The notes beneath the pieces are model-generated. The model saw nothing but the letters and a program-made list of their open reading frames with translations, made no database searches and had not been told where the DNA came from. Below, one piece after another: positions 23,844-31,908 of a stretch of DNA of 39,535 nucleotides. The position numbers were made by a program, and so were the translations under genes. The DNA is from VRUE01 sp035707825 (GTDB lineage: Bacteria > Actinomycetota > Thermoleophilia > Solirubrobacterales > 70-9). Position 1 is the stretch's first letter, and every line of letters begins with the position of its first letter. Location of the stretch: assembly GCA_035707825.1 (NCBI GenBank), contig DASSTR010000029.1, forward strand, positions 1 through 39,535, written 5' to 3'.

Positions 23844-25421
23844 ATGGCTAGGATGCCGCTCCTGATGAAGGCGCGTCTTCTCACCGCGGCGGCTCTGCTC
23901 GGCCTCGTCCTCCTCGCCCTCGCCGGCTGCGGGGGCGGGAGCGAAAGCGGCAGTGCCTCGCCGGCCGGGGTGGCGCCCCCCGATACGCCCGTATTCGTCG
24001 AAGCGACGCTTCAACCCGAAGGCGAACTGAAGGCGAACGTCGACGCGATCGCCAAGACGGTCGGCGGCATCGACAACCTCGGCGAAAAGATCATCTCCGA
24101 GCTCGAAAGCTCCGCCGGCGACGAAGGCGAAAGCCTCGACTACAAGACCGAAGTCGAACCCTGGCTGGGCGAGAAGGGCGGCGTCTTCCTCGGCAGCTTC
24201 AACGGCGACGAATTCGAACAGGTCGGAGTCGCGGTTCAGACGACCGACACCGAGGCTGCCCAGGCCTTCGTCGACAAGCGCGCCGAAGACTCCAAGGACC
24301 CGGTCAGGGACGCCAGCTACGAAGGCGTCGACTACAAGGTCGAAAGCGGCGACGAAAGCGTCTATGGCATGGTCGGCGACCTGCTCGTCGTCAGCGAGAA
24401 GGAGCAGGCCTTCAAAGACGCGGTCAAGGCCTCCAACGGGGATTCCCTGGAGGACGAGGAGACCTTCGGCGACACGATGAGCAATGCGGTGGACGGCAGC
24501 CTCGCCGACGCCTACATCGACGTCGGCCGGCTGGTCGAACAGTCGGGCGACGAAATCGACCCGCAGTTCAAGCAGGCGCTGAACGCCAGCGGCATCGAAC
24601 CGCGGGAAGCGACCGCGGTGGCCAGCGTCGTTCCCGAGAAGAACCGGGTTGAGATCGACGTCAGCGGCGACCTCGGCGACCAGGAGGTCCCGACCGGCGA
24701 TGCCGCCGAGCTGCTGGAAACGCTGCCCGACGACTCGTTTGCCGCGCTGGGCGTCTCCGGCTTCGGCGAACAGCTCCAGGAAGCGCTCGACAACCTCGAT
24801 CGCGAAGGCCTCTCGGGCACGGTCCCGCCGCACCAGCTGAAGAAAGGCGTCAAGGAACTCGGCATCGACCTCGAAGGGCTCGTCGATTCCCTGCGCGACG
24901 CGGCCGTCTACGCGAGCGGCTCCAACGAAAGCAGCCTCGGCGGCGCCCTGGTGCTGACGGCGGAGGGCTCCAAGGCGAGCGAAGCGGTCGAAAGGGCGGT
25001 CACGCTGATGCGCGCCTTCAAAGTCGGCGGGGTGACCGTCCTCGGGGGCAAGACGAGCGGCTTTGCCGTCCACAGCGACGAACTGGGCCCCAAGCCGCTT
25101 GTCGTCGCGGCCAAGGAGGGCCGGGTGGCCATCGGCTACGGCGTGCCGCAGACCCTGAGCGGCCTGGCGGCGCCGTCCGGGCACATGCTGGCCGACAATC
25201 CCGTCTTCAAGGAAGCGGTCGATGCGCTGGAAGGCACTCCGATCACGGGCTTTGCGGACGGCGCCGGCGCTCTCCGCCTCGCCGACGCGCTCGTGCCCAG
25301 CTCTGAACAGGGCTACAAGGAAGCGAAGCCCTACCTTCGCCACATCTCCTTCCTGGCCATCGGCTCCGGCAGCGACGGCGACCGGGCAACCGCGAAGCTG
25401 ATCGTCGGCCTGAGCGAATAG
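23844..25421 (+). CDS. DUF3352-like secreted lipoprotein
   Basis: The 525-residue protein has a lipoprotein signal: basic start, hydrophobic ALLGLVLLALAGC, with the lipobox Cys followed by Gly/Ser. The mature part begins with a Ser/Gly linker and APPDTPVFVEATLQPEGELK. The pattern of repeated alpha/beta modules, PWLGEKGGVFLGSF and later SKASEAVERAVTLMRAF, resembles the actinobacterial DUF3352 family. Function is unknown. ATG 23844, 23853 and 23865 are possible starts; MKARLLTAAALLG from 23865 is the most typical signal start. Glu is written mostly GAA, unlike the GAG-rich neighbours. It lies between glmS and acpS, an insertion relative to the usual order. Confidence 0.75.
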   Translation: MARMPLLMKARLLTAAALLGLVLLALAGCGGGSESGSASPAGVAPPDTPVFVEATLQPEGELKANVDAIAKTVGGIDNLGEKIISELESSAGDEGESLDYKTEVEPWLGEKGGVFLGSFNGDEFEQVGVAVQTTDTEAAQAFVDKRAEDSKDPVRDASYEGVDYKVESGDESVYGMVGDLLVVSEKEQAFKDAVKASNGDSLEDEETFGDTMSNAVDGSLADAYIDVGRLVEQSGDEIDPQFKQALNASGIEPREATAVASVVPEKNRVEIDVSGDLGDQEVPTGDAAELLETLPDDSFAALGVSGFGEQLQEALDNLDREGLSGTVPPHQLKKGVKELGIDLEGLVDSLRDAAVYASGSNESSLGGALVLTAEGSKASEAVERAVTLMRAFKVGGVTVLGGKTSGFAVHSDELGPKPLVVAAKEGRVAIGYGVPQTLSGLAAPSGHMLADNPVFKEAVDALEGTPITGFADGAGALRLADALVPSSEQGYKEAKPYLRHISFLAIGSGSDGDRATAKLIVGLSE

Positions 25422-25431
25422 GCGCGGGCCG

Positions 25432-25797
25432 GTGGCCGCCGGGGTAGGCATCGACCTGCTCGAGATCGGCCGCCTCGAGCGCGCTCTGCAGCGTCATCCA
25501 CGCCTGGCCGAGCGGGTCTTCACGGAGGCCGAGCGCGCCTACGCCGCCGCCCGCGCGCGCCCGGCGCGCCACCTCGCCGCCCGCTTCGCGGCCAAGGAGG
25601 CGGTGCTGAAGGCGCTCGGCGCCGGCGAGGCCCTGGGGTTGGGAGAGATCGAGGTGCTCGCCGGCAAGCCGCCGCGGGTGCGTCTCAGCGGCCGCGCGGC
25701 CGAGGCCGCGGCTGGGCGCAGCGTCGAGGTCTCGCTGACTCACTCGCGCGACTTCGCCGCCGCCGTGGCGATCGCCGATACCCCGGCCGTCAGGTGA
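25432..25797 (+). CDS. acpS: Holo-[acyl-carrier-protein] synthase
   Basis: AcpS transfers 4'-phosphopantetheine from CoA to the Ser of apo-ACP, activating fatty-acid synthesis. The 121-residue protein starts at GTG 25432 and shows GVGIDLLEIGRLERAL (metal-binding Asp), the RFAAKEAVLKALG motif (second metal ligand Glu and Lys), and VSLTHSRDFAAAVAI. Length is typical of the trimeric AcpS type. It sits 10 bp after the DUF3352-like gene and its 3' end overlaps the convergent Fic gene by 8 bp. In related genomes acpS is usually followed directly by the NAD(P)HX repair gene, here separated by Fic. Confidence 0.95.
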   Translation: MAAGVGIDLLEIGRLERALQRHPRLAERVFTEAERAYAAARARPARHLAARFAAKEAVLKALGAGEALGLGEIEVLAGKPPRVRLSGRAAEAAAGRSVEVSLTHSRDFAAAVAIADTPAVR

Positions 25798-25812
25798 TGC
25801 TGAGCTGACGGC
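25786..25812. terminator. Candidate bidirectional terminator at the acpS/fic convergence
   Basis: GCCGTCAG (25786-25793) and CTGACGGC (25805-25812) are perfect 8-bp arms around an 11-nt loop. The hairpin spans both stop codons of the convergent acpS and fic genes and would form in either transcript. It has no T-run, as often seen in GC-rich genomes. Confidence 0.45.
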
Positions 25813-26959
25813 GATCGCGGACGATGTCGAACGGATCGCTGGTCTCTTTCGGCGGCCGTTTCGAGCGAATGGCATGCCAGAGGACTTTCACCTGCTCGCT
25901 GGCCACGTAGAAGCGAGCGCGACGCTCTCCGATCGGGTCGAGCAGGCCGAGGTCGACCATCGCCTTGAGGTCTCGCGAAGCGGTCTGGTCGCTGATCTCC
26001 TCACCGGTCACGGCCTCGGCTGAGGATCGGTAGCTGCCCCTGCGAATTCGGAGGCCGAGGGCGGCATCCATCACGCCGGCCGCGGATCGTTCGGGTAGGC
26101 GGTTCTTCTGGGCGAGCTCCAGAGAGGCGTTCCAGAGCTGCTCTATCTCTGCGCGCCGCCGCAGCATCGTTTGAACCTGCATGTAGTGAGCGCGGAGGCA
26201 GAAGCGGAGCCACGGGCGAGTGTCCCGGGCGGGTTGCCACGATCCGCCGCCGACCTCGGCGAGCACGTCGTAGTACGCCTGTGTATTGCGACCGAGGAAC
26301 TCCTCGATGCTCGAGAAAATTGGGGCGAGCATTCGATCCCGGGCAAGCACCAGGGTTTGCAGGCATCGAGCCATCCGCCCGTTGCCGTCGCTGAAAGGAT
26401 GGATCAGGACCAGATTGAGGTGAGCCATCGCCGCTCGCACCAGCACCGGGCCCTGATTCTGCCTTAGGGCGGCCAGCATCTCGGCGATCAGGGCCGATAC
26501 GTCATCGCTGGGAGGGCCCGTGTAGACCCGGGTCCCGCCTTCGTCCTCGACATAGATGTCCCCGGGCCGCCATTGGCCCGGGTTCTTCCGAAGATCGTGC
26601 TTGATCATCATGAAGTGCAAGCTCTTGATCAGGCCCTCGTCGATCTCCAGCCCCTCGTCGCGGGCGATTTGCAGGACGTATGTCATCGCGTCCCGGTAGC
26701 CGCCCAGGGCGTGTTGCGTTTCCTCGCTGGCGTCCAGGGTCGGCTCGCCCTCGACGGCTGCCACCACGTCATCAAGAGAGGCGTTATAGCCCTCGATGCT
26801 GTTTGAGCCCTGCACTGCGCGTGCGAAGGTCATGCGCCGCAGCGTCCCGGTCCATCTCCGCGGCTCGGCGACGCGGTCGCGGAGCTGCTCGCGCAGCTCG
26901 GCAAGCAACTGGAGGACTTCGTATTCGTCGTTTCGAAGCTCGGGAGTGGAGTAGATCAT
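25790..26959 (-). CDS. Fic-domain protein with N-terminal inhibitory motif and C-terminal winged helix
   Basis: Fic proteins usually transfer AMP (or another phosphate-containing group) to target proteins. The 389-residue protein has the complete catalytic motif HPFSDGNGRMAR at residues 187-198. An N-terminal GSNSIEG at 51-57 fits the inhibitory (S/T)xxxE(G/N) helix of class II Fic proteins, where the Glu blocks ATP. The C-terminal third looks like a winged-helix domain (EISDQTASRDLKAMVDLGLLDPIG), common in this architecture. ATG 26959 lies a few bases after a strong AT-rich promoter with TTGACA and two TGATGTTTT repeats, suggesting autoregulation. The gene opposes its neighbours and splits a conserved housekeeping order, consistent with horizontal gain. 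Confidence 0.9.
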   Translation of the reverse strand: MIYSTPELRNDEYEVLQLLAELREQLRDRVAEPRRWTGTLRRMTFARAVQGSNSIEGYNASLDDVVAAVEGEPTLDASEETQHALGGYRDAMTYVLQIARDEGLEIDEGLIKSLHFMMIKHDLRKNPGQWRPGDIYVEDEGGTRVYTGPPSDDVSALIAEMLAALRQNQGPVLVRAAMAHLNLVLIHPFSDGNGRMARCLQTLVLARDRMLAPIFSSIEEFLGRNTQAYYDVLAEVGGGSWQPARDTRPWLRFCLRAHYMQVQTMLRRRAEIEQLWNASLELAQKNRLPERSAAGVMDAALGLRIRRGSYRSSAEAVTGEEISDQTASRDLKAMVDLGLLDPIGERRARFYVASEQVKVLWHAIRSKRPPKETSDPFDIVRDRRQLSIT

Positions 26960-27003
26960 GATGTTTTCAAAGTATCATCATCCTGATGTTTTATAAATGT
27001 CAA
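26955..27003 (-). promoter_or_regulatory. AT-rich promoter/operator of the Fic gene
   Basis: On the minus strand TTGACA (27003-26998) is followed after 18 bases by GATGAT (26979-26974), leaving only a very short leader before ATG 26959. Direct repeats TGATGTTTT on the plus strand at 26959-26967 and 26984-26992, 25 bp apart, flank the -10. A palindrome CATCA-TCC-TGATG covers 26976-26988 and ATCATGAT covers 26955-26962. These are candidate operator sites. The region is far more AT-rich than anything nearby. Confidence 0.55.
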
Positions 27004-27033
27004 TGCTTCACCGGGCTCGAATAAGCTGCTGCG

Positions 27034-28554
27034 GTGGAGCCCTGGCTGAAACCGCTCTACGACGCGGACGGGATGCGCGCCGTCGACCGCTGGGCGATCG
27101 AGGAGGGCGGCGTGCCCTCGCTGGAGTTGATGGAGGCGGCGGGCCGGGCGGTCGCCACCGCGGTCCTGGAGCTGGCGCCCCAGGGGCCGGTGCGAGTCGT
27201 CTGCGGTAAGGGGAACAACGCCGGCGACGGCCTTGTCGCGGCGCGGCACCTCGCCGAGAGCGGCCATGAGGTGGAGGCGCTGCTGGTCTGGCCGGCCGAG
27301 GAGCTGAGCCCCGACGCCGCCGCCAACCTCGCCCGCTTTCCCGCCACCCGGGCCGGGGAGGACCTCGACAGCCGCCTGGCGGGCTCCGGAGCCGTGGTCG
27401 ACGCCGTCTTCGGCACCGGCTTCTCCGGCACCCCGCGCGAGCCCGCCGCCGCCGCCCTCGAGGCGATCGAGCGCTGCGGTGCGCCGGTGGTCGCCTGCGA
27501 CATCGCCTCCGGGGTCGACGGCTCGACAGGCGAGGTGGGGGGCGTCGCGGTACGGGCCGCGGTCACCGTCAGCTTCCAGGCGCTGAAGGTCGGCCACCTG
27601 GTCGCTCCCGGCAAGTGGCACGCCGGCGAAGTGAGGGTGGCGCCGATCGGGATCCCCGAGGGCGCGCCGGGCGAGCCCGCCGCGGGGGCGATCGAGCCGT
27701 CGGTGCTGGCGCTTGCGCCTCGCCGCGGAGCCCGCTCGACAAAGTTCAGCTCCGGGCAGGTGACCGTGGCGGGCGGGTCGCGCGGCCTCACCGGGGCGGT
27801 CCGAATGTCCTCTCAGGCCGCGATCCGCGCCGGCGCCGGCTACGCGACGGTCGCCGTCCCGGCCGACCTGGAGGCGATCTTCGAGCAGGGGCAGCCCGAG
27901 GTGATGTCGGTGGGCTGCCCGGGCGGGGACGGCTGCCTCACCGGCGCCTCCGCCAAGGCGGTGCTGAAGGCCTTCGAACCCGCCGCGGCCGGGGTCCTCG
28001 GGCCGGGACTGGGACGCGACCCCGGATCGGTCGAGCTCGCGCGCACCGTCGCCGGGGGCATCGAGGCGCCGCTCGTGATCGACGCCGACGGCCTCAACGC
28101 CTTCGCAGGCGAGGTCGCCGCGATCGCCGCCCGCGATGCCGCGACGATCCTCACTCCCCACGCCGGTGAGCTGGGCCGGCTGCTTGGCCGCTCATCCGAG
28201 GAAATCTCCACCCATCGCCTCGACAGCGCCCGCGAGGCGGCGCGAACGGCGGCGGCCGTGGTGATTCTCAAGGGCGACGACACGATCGTCACCGATGGTG
28301 AGCGGACCGCCGTCAACTCGCTCTCGGCTCCCGCGCTCGCAACCGCCGGCACCGGCGACGTGCTTTCCGGGATCGTCGCCGCCCTGCTGGCCCGTGGGCT
28401 CGATCCCTTCGCCGCCGCCTGCGCCGGCGTTCTCGCCCACGCTCGGGCCGGCCGCGACGCCGCCGCCCGCCTCGGTGCGGCGGAGTCGGTGATCGCCACC
28501 GACGTGATCGATTCGATCGCGGCGGGAATGCGTCCCGACTCGCGGGTCGAATAA
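27034..28554 (+). CDS. nnr: Bifunctional NAD(P)H-hydrate epimerase/dehydratase
   Basis: This enzyme repairs hydrated NADH and NADPH. The N-terminal YjeF_N epimerase domain (about 1-210) has MRAVDRWAIEEGGVPSLELM, VCGKGNNAGDGLVAARHL, DAVFGTGFSG and CDIASGVDGSTGEV. The C-terminal ribokinase-like dehydratase domain (about 230-500) has GQVTVAGGSRGLTGAVRMS, GPGLGRDPGSVELA, DADGLNAF, LTPHAGELGRLLG and the catalytic ATAGTGDVLSGIVAALLARG. Length is 506 residues, typical of the fused form. GTG 27034 has no Shine-Dalgarno; a TAAGCT box (27022-27027) lies 6 bases upstream, suggesting a leaderless transcript. The promoter region is shared with the divergent Fic gene. Confidence 0.95.
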   Translation: MEPWLKPLYDADGMRAVDRWAIEEGGVPSLELMEAAGRAVATAVLELAPQGPVRVVCGKGNNAGDGLVAARHLAESGHEVEALLVWPAEELSPDAAANLARFPATRAGEDLDSRLAGSGAVVDAVFGTGFSGTPREPAAAALEAIERCGAPVVACDIASGVDGSTGEVGGVAVRAAVTVSFQALKVGHLVAPGKWHAGEVRVAPIGIPEGAPGEPAAGAIEPSVLALAPRRGARSTKFSSGQVTVAGGSRGLTGAVRMSSQAAIRAGAGYATVAVPADLEAIFEQGQPEVMSVGCPGGDGCLTGASAKAVLKAFEPAAAGVLGPGLGRDPGSVELARTVAGGIEAPLVIDADGLNAFAGEVAAIAARDAATILTPHAGELGRLLGRSSEEISTHRLDSAREAARTAAAVVILKGDDTIVTDGERTAVNSLSAPALATAGTGDVLSGIVAALLARGLDPFAAACAGVLAHARAGRDAAARLGAAESVIATDVIDSIAAGMRPDSRVE

Positions 28555-28567
28555 CCTCGCCACTGAG

Positions 28568-29029
28568 ATGAAGACCGCCGCCGAGATCATGGACGCCGAG
28601 GTGCCCACCGTCTCCCCCGAGGACGACGCCCGCGCCGCGATCGGCCTGCTCTCGAAGACCGATAAGGGCGCCGTGCCGGTGGTTGACGGCGACCACAAGG
28701 TGGTCGGCATCGTCAGCGAGTCGGACCTGATCATCAGCGACGAGCAGGCCGACCTGCACCTTCCCCATTACCTCAACGTGATGGGCGGGATGATCTTCAT
28801 CGGCTCGATGAAGGGCTTCGAGGAGCGCCTCAACAAGGCCTACGCGACGAAAGTCTCCGAGCTGATGACGGCTGACCCGGAGGTCGTCAAGACCGACGAC
28901 GACGCCGAGACGGTGGCCCGGCGGGTCGCCGAGACGCACCACAACCACCTGCCCGTGGTCGACGACGACGGTCGGCTGGCCGGGCTGGTGACGCGGGCGG
29001 ACGCCCTGGCGGCGCTCGTCGGCGACTAG
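28568..29029 (+). CDS. CBS-domain pair protein
   Basis: The 153-residue protein is made of two CBS modules: about residues 1-60 (AAEIMDAEVPTVSPEDDARAA, KGAVPVVDGDHKVVGIVSESDLI) and 97-150 (VSELMTADPEVVKTDDDAET, HNHLPVVDDDGRLAGLVTRADAL). A linker of about 35 residues rich in Met/Gly/Ile/Phe (NVMGGMIFIGSMKGFEERLN) separates them. Stand-alone CBS pairs bind adenine nucleotides and act as energy sensors or inhibitory subunits; ligand and partner are unknown here. It sits between nnr (13 bp) and alr (9 bp) on the same strand, so it is probably in their operon. Confidence 0.92.
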   Translation: MKTAAEIMDAEVPTVSPEDDARAAIGLLSKTDKGAVPVVDGDHKVVGIVSESDLIISDEQADLHLPHYLNVMGGMIFIGSMKGFEERLNKAYATKVSELMTADPEVVKTDDDAETVARRVAETHHNHLPVVDDDGRLAGLVTRADALAALVGD

Positions 29030-29038
29030 ATGATCTAG

Positions 29039-30145
29039 ATGCGGGCGGTCGCCCGGGTCGACACCGGCGCCGTAGAGCGCAACTGCGCCCATCTGAAGGC
29101 GACTCTGGGTGCGGGGTCGGAGCTCTGCGCGGTCGTCAAGGCCGACGGCTATGGGCACGGCGCGGAGGCCTGCGCGGCGGCGGCGCTGGCCGGCGGCGCG
29201 ACCCGGCTGGCGGTCGCCACCGGCGCCGAGGCGGCCCAGATAGGCGCCGCGTTCGCGGGCGTCCCGCTGCTGACGATGGGGGCGCTGGCGCCCGAGGACC
29301 TCGAGATGGCGCTCGCCGCCGGCTCCGACGTCGCGGTCTGGCATGAGGAGTTCCGCCGCGTCGTCGCCGATCGCGCCCGCGCCACCGGCAGGCCCGCCCG
29401 CGTCCACGTCAAGCACGACAGCGGCATGGGGCGCCTCGGCACCGTCGATCCGGGCGAGGTCGTCGAGCTGGCGCGAGCCTGCGCGGCCGACCCGGACCTC
29501 GAGCTGGCCGGGGTGTGGACGCATTTCGCCACCGCCGACGAACCGGCCTCGACCTTCTTCGACGAGCAGCTGGAGCGCTTCACCGTCGTCGCCGAGGCGG
29601 TGAAAAGCGAGTTTCCGGCCCTCACCGTCCATGCCGCCAACAGCGCCGCCGTCCTCCGCGACCCGCGTTCGCATTTCGACATGGCGCGCTGCGGCGTCGC
29701 CGTCTACGGGCTCGACCCCTTCCAGGGCGATCCGGCCGGCAACGGGCTCTCGCCCGCGCTTTCCCTGTGCTCCTACGTCGCCGACGTCAAGCGCTTCGAC
29801 GCCGGCGCCAGCGCCGGCTACGGCCAGACCTGGCGCGCCGAGCGCGACACCTGGGTCGGCGTGCTGCCGCTGGGCTACGGCGACGGCGTGCGGCGCGGCC
29901 TCTCCAACAACGCCGAGGTGCTGATCCGCGGTAGCCGGTACCCCCTCGTCGGCACGGTCTCGATGGACAACGTCACCGTCGACCTGGGGCCGGGCCTCGA
30001 TGTCGAGCAGGGCGAGGAGGCGGTCCTGATCGGCTCCCAGGGGAGCGAGCGGATCCTCGCCGAGGACGTCGCCGGGCGCCTTGGGACGATCAACTACGAG
30101 GTCACCTGCGGGATCTCGGCCCGGGTGCCCAGGGAGCACGTGTGA
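29039..30145 (+). CDS. alr: Alanine racemase
   Basis: Alr makes D-alanine for peptidoglycan. The 368-residue protein starts at ATG 29039 and has the PLP-lysine motif AVVKADGYGHGAEAC. KHDSGMGRLG and the AANSAAVLRDPRSHFDMARCGVAVYGLDP region follow. The C-terminal domain has GYGQTWRAERDTWVGVLPLGYGDGVRRGLSN, with the second catalytic Tyr, and the VGTVSMDNVTVDLGP strand. The architecture (TIM barrel plus beta domain) is complete. Its stop overlaps the CCA-enzyme start (GTGA). D-Ala output links to the D,D-carboxypeptidase encoded upstream in this window. Confidence 0.96.
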   Translation: MRAVARVDTGAVERNCAHLKATLGAGSELCAVVKADGYGHGAEACAAAALAGGATRLAVATGAEAAQIGAAFAGVPLLTMGALAPEDLEMALAAGSDVAVWHEEFRRVVADRARATGRPARVHVKHDSGMGRLGTVDPGEVVELARACAADPDLELAGVWTHFATADEPASTFFDEQLERFTVVAEAVKSEFPALTVHAANSAAVLRDPRSHFDMARCGVAVYGLDPFQGDPAGNGLSPALSLCSYVADVKRFDAGASAGYGQTWRAERDTWVGVLPLGYGDGVRRGLSNNAEVLIRGSRYPLVGTVSMDNVTVDLGPGLDVEQGEEAVLIGSQGSERILAEDVAGRLGTINYEVTCGISARVPREHV

Positions 30146-31560
30146 CGCTTGCCGACCGCCTCGCCGCCTCGCCGCTGATCGCCCGCGCCGGAAAGGCGCT
30201 GGAGGGCGCCGGGGAGGCATGGATCGTCGGCGGCGCCGTTCGCGACGCCGCGCTCGGCCGCGAGGTGACCGACCTCGACATCGCCTTCGCCGGCGACCCG
30301 GCGATCGCGGCAAAGGCAGTCGCCCGCGACGGGGGCCACGCCTTCGAGCTCTCCGCCGAGTTCCCGACCTGGCGCGCGGCCGGCCCGGATCGCTCCTGGC
30401 AGGTCGACGTCGCCCAGCTGCGCGGCGAGACGATCGAGGCGGACCTCGCCGAGCGCGATTTCACCATCGGAGCCGTCGCGGTCCCGCTGGCGGGGGGGCA
30501 GCCGATCGATCCCCACGGGGGCCTTGCCGACCTCGAGCGCGGCACGCTGCGGGTGGTCGGGGAGCGGAGCTTTGCGGCCGACCCGCTGCGGCTGCTGCGA
30601 GCGGCCCGCCTCGCGACGGAGCTCGAGCTCGACCCGGATGCCGAGACCGTTGCCCTCGCCCGGCGCGAAGCCGCCCGGGTGGCGGAGGCCGCGGGCGAGC
30701 GCCAGCTCTGTGAGCTGCGCCTGCTGATCGGCGGGCGCGACCCCGTGCGCGGGCTGGCCCTGCTCGACGAGCTCGGCATCACGCCCGTCGTGCTGCCCGA
30801 GCTCGATGCGCTGCGCGGGGTGGAGCAGGGCCCCAACCACCATCTCGACGTCCACGGCCACACGATCGCCGTGCTGGAGCGAACCCTCGAGATCGAGGCC
30901 GACCTGGGCCGCTTCGCGGGTGAGTTGGAGGTGGAGACGCGGGAGCTGCTCGACGAGCCGCTCGCCGACGAGATGAGCCGCGGGACGGCGCTGCGCTTCG
31001 GCGCCCTCCTGCACGACATCGGCAAGCCGGCGACCCGCGGCGAGCGGGACGGCTACGTCACCTTCATCGGCCACGACCGCGACGGCGCCGAGATGGTGCG
31101 GGGCCTCTGCGGGCGCCTCCATGCCAGCAGGGCGCTGACCCGCCACCTCGAGGCGCTCACCCTGCATCACCTGCGGCTCGGCTTCCTCGTCCACGAGGCG
31201 CCGCTGCCGGCGCGCCGCATCCACGAGTACCTGCGAGCCACCGAACCGGTCGCCGCCGACGTCACGCTGCTCACCGTCGCCGATCGCCTCTCGGCGCGCG
31301 GCAGCGGGCCCTTCGCGACCGAGGAGGCGATCGAGGCCCACCTCGGCCTGGCCCGCGAAATGCTCGCCGCGGCGCTGTCGTGGCGGCGCGACGGCCCGCC
31401 GCGGCCGCTGCTGCGAGGGGACGAGCTGGCGGCCGAACTGGGCATAGCCGAGGGCCCTGAAGTGGGGGAGCTGCTCGCCGAGCTGGAGGCGGCGCAGTAC
31501 GCCGGCGAGGTCGGCACCCGCGAGGAGGCCGTCGCCCGCGCCCGCAAGCTGCGCGGCTAG
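30142..31560 (+). CDS. CCA tRNA nucleotidyltransferase / poly(A) polymerase family, with HD domain
   Basis: This class II nucleotidyltransferase would add or repair the CCA end of tRNAs. The head domain has GGAVRDAALGREVTDLDIAF with the G-G-x-V-R-D loop and D-x-D metal ligands, followed by ERDFTIGAVAVPLAGG and LDPHGGLADLE-type sequence. The neck has PLRLLRAARLATELELDPD. A HD phosphohydrolase domain is at about 285-400 (LRFGALLHDIGKPATRGE), as in bacterial CCA enzymes with phosphatase activity. RDFTIGAV replaces the more usual RDFTINA. Length 472 is normal. GTG 30142 overlaps the alr stop. A poly(A) polymerase role cannot be excluded from sequence. Confidence 0.9.
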   Translation: MTLADRLAASPLIARAGKALEGAGEAWIVGGAVRDAALGREVTDLDIAFAGDPAIAAKAVARDGGHAFELSAEFPTWRAAGPDRSWQVDVAQLRGETIEADLAERDFTIGAVAVPLAGGQPIDPHGGLADLERGTLRVVGERSFAADPLRLLRAARLATELELDPDAETVALARREAARVAEAAGERQLCELRLLIGGRDPVRGLALLDELGITPVVLPELDALRGVEQGPNHHLDVHGHTIAVLERTLEIEADLGRFAGELEVETRELLDEPLADEMSRGTALRFGALLHDIGKPATRGERDGYVTFIGHDRDGAEMVRGLCGRLHASRALTRHLEALTLHHLRLGFLVHEAPLPARRIHEYLRATEPVAADVTLLTVADRLSARGSGPFATEEAIEAHLGLAREMLAAALSWRRDGPPRPLLRGDELAAELGIAEGPEVGELLAELEAAQYAGEVGTREEAVARARKLRG

Positions 31561-31591
31561 GGACCATCCGGTCATATACGCTCTCCGCCGC

Positions 31592-31810
31592 ATGGGCAAA
31601 GAGGAGAAGATCGAGATGGAGGGCGAGATCACAGAGGCCCTCCCGAACACGATGTTCCGGGTCAAACTCGACAACGACCACGAGGTCCTCGGCCACATCT
31701 CAGGCAAGATGCGCCGCCACTACATCCGCATCCTCCCGGGGGACCGGGTGAAGATCGAGCTCTCGCCCTACGACCTCGACCGCGGCCGCATCACCTACCG
31801 GTACAAATAG
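31592..31810 (+). CDS. infA: Translation initiation factor IF-1
   Basis: IF-1 binds the ribosomal A site during initiation. The 72-residue protein is a full S1/OB-fold: EGEITEALPNTMFRVKLDND, HEVLGHISGKMRRHYIRIL and GDRVKIELSPYDLDRGRIT. It ends YRYK, the family terminus. It is not in the usual ribosomal-protein context (adk-map-infA-rpmJ) but follows the CCA enzyme by 31 bp. A TATACG/TACGCT box (31575-31582) ends 9-11 bases before ATG with no Shine-Dalgarno, suggesting its own promoter and a leaderless mRNA. It may be the sole relocated copy or a second one. Confidence 0.95.
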   Translation: MGKEEKIEMEGEITEALPNTMFRVKLDNDHEVLGHISGKMRRHYIRILPGDRVKIELSPYDLDRGRITYRYK

Positions 31811-31900
31811 ACGCCTGGCAGCGTCGTCGGTCGCTCACGTGCAGAGCACGCTTCGCTCCCTGCCTCCTTGCCAGACGCCCATTTGTCCTCGGTAGGACAA
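31810..31900. terminator. Hairpin-rich gap between convergent infA and glycosidase genes
   Basis: Three stems fill this 98-bp gap. GACGC/GCGTC (31810-31825) surrounds CTGGCA. CGTGC-AGA-GCACG lies near 31838-31850. TTGTCCT/AGGACAA (31883-31889 and 31894-31900) surrounds CGGT as a perfect 7-bp stem. A longer outer pairing CTGGCA/TGCCAG is also possible. The position suits transcription termination from both sides. No gene is seen here. Confidence 0.5.
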
Positions 31901-31908
31901 CTTGGCGG

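Noticed and set aside
22452..25451. A 999-codon open frame on the minus strand under glmS and the DUF3352-like gene
   Set aside because: Its composition (Asp/Gly/Arg/His repeats without motifs) is the usual antisense shadow of GC-rich genes; the plus strand carries clear GlmS and lipoprotein signatures.
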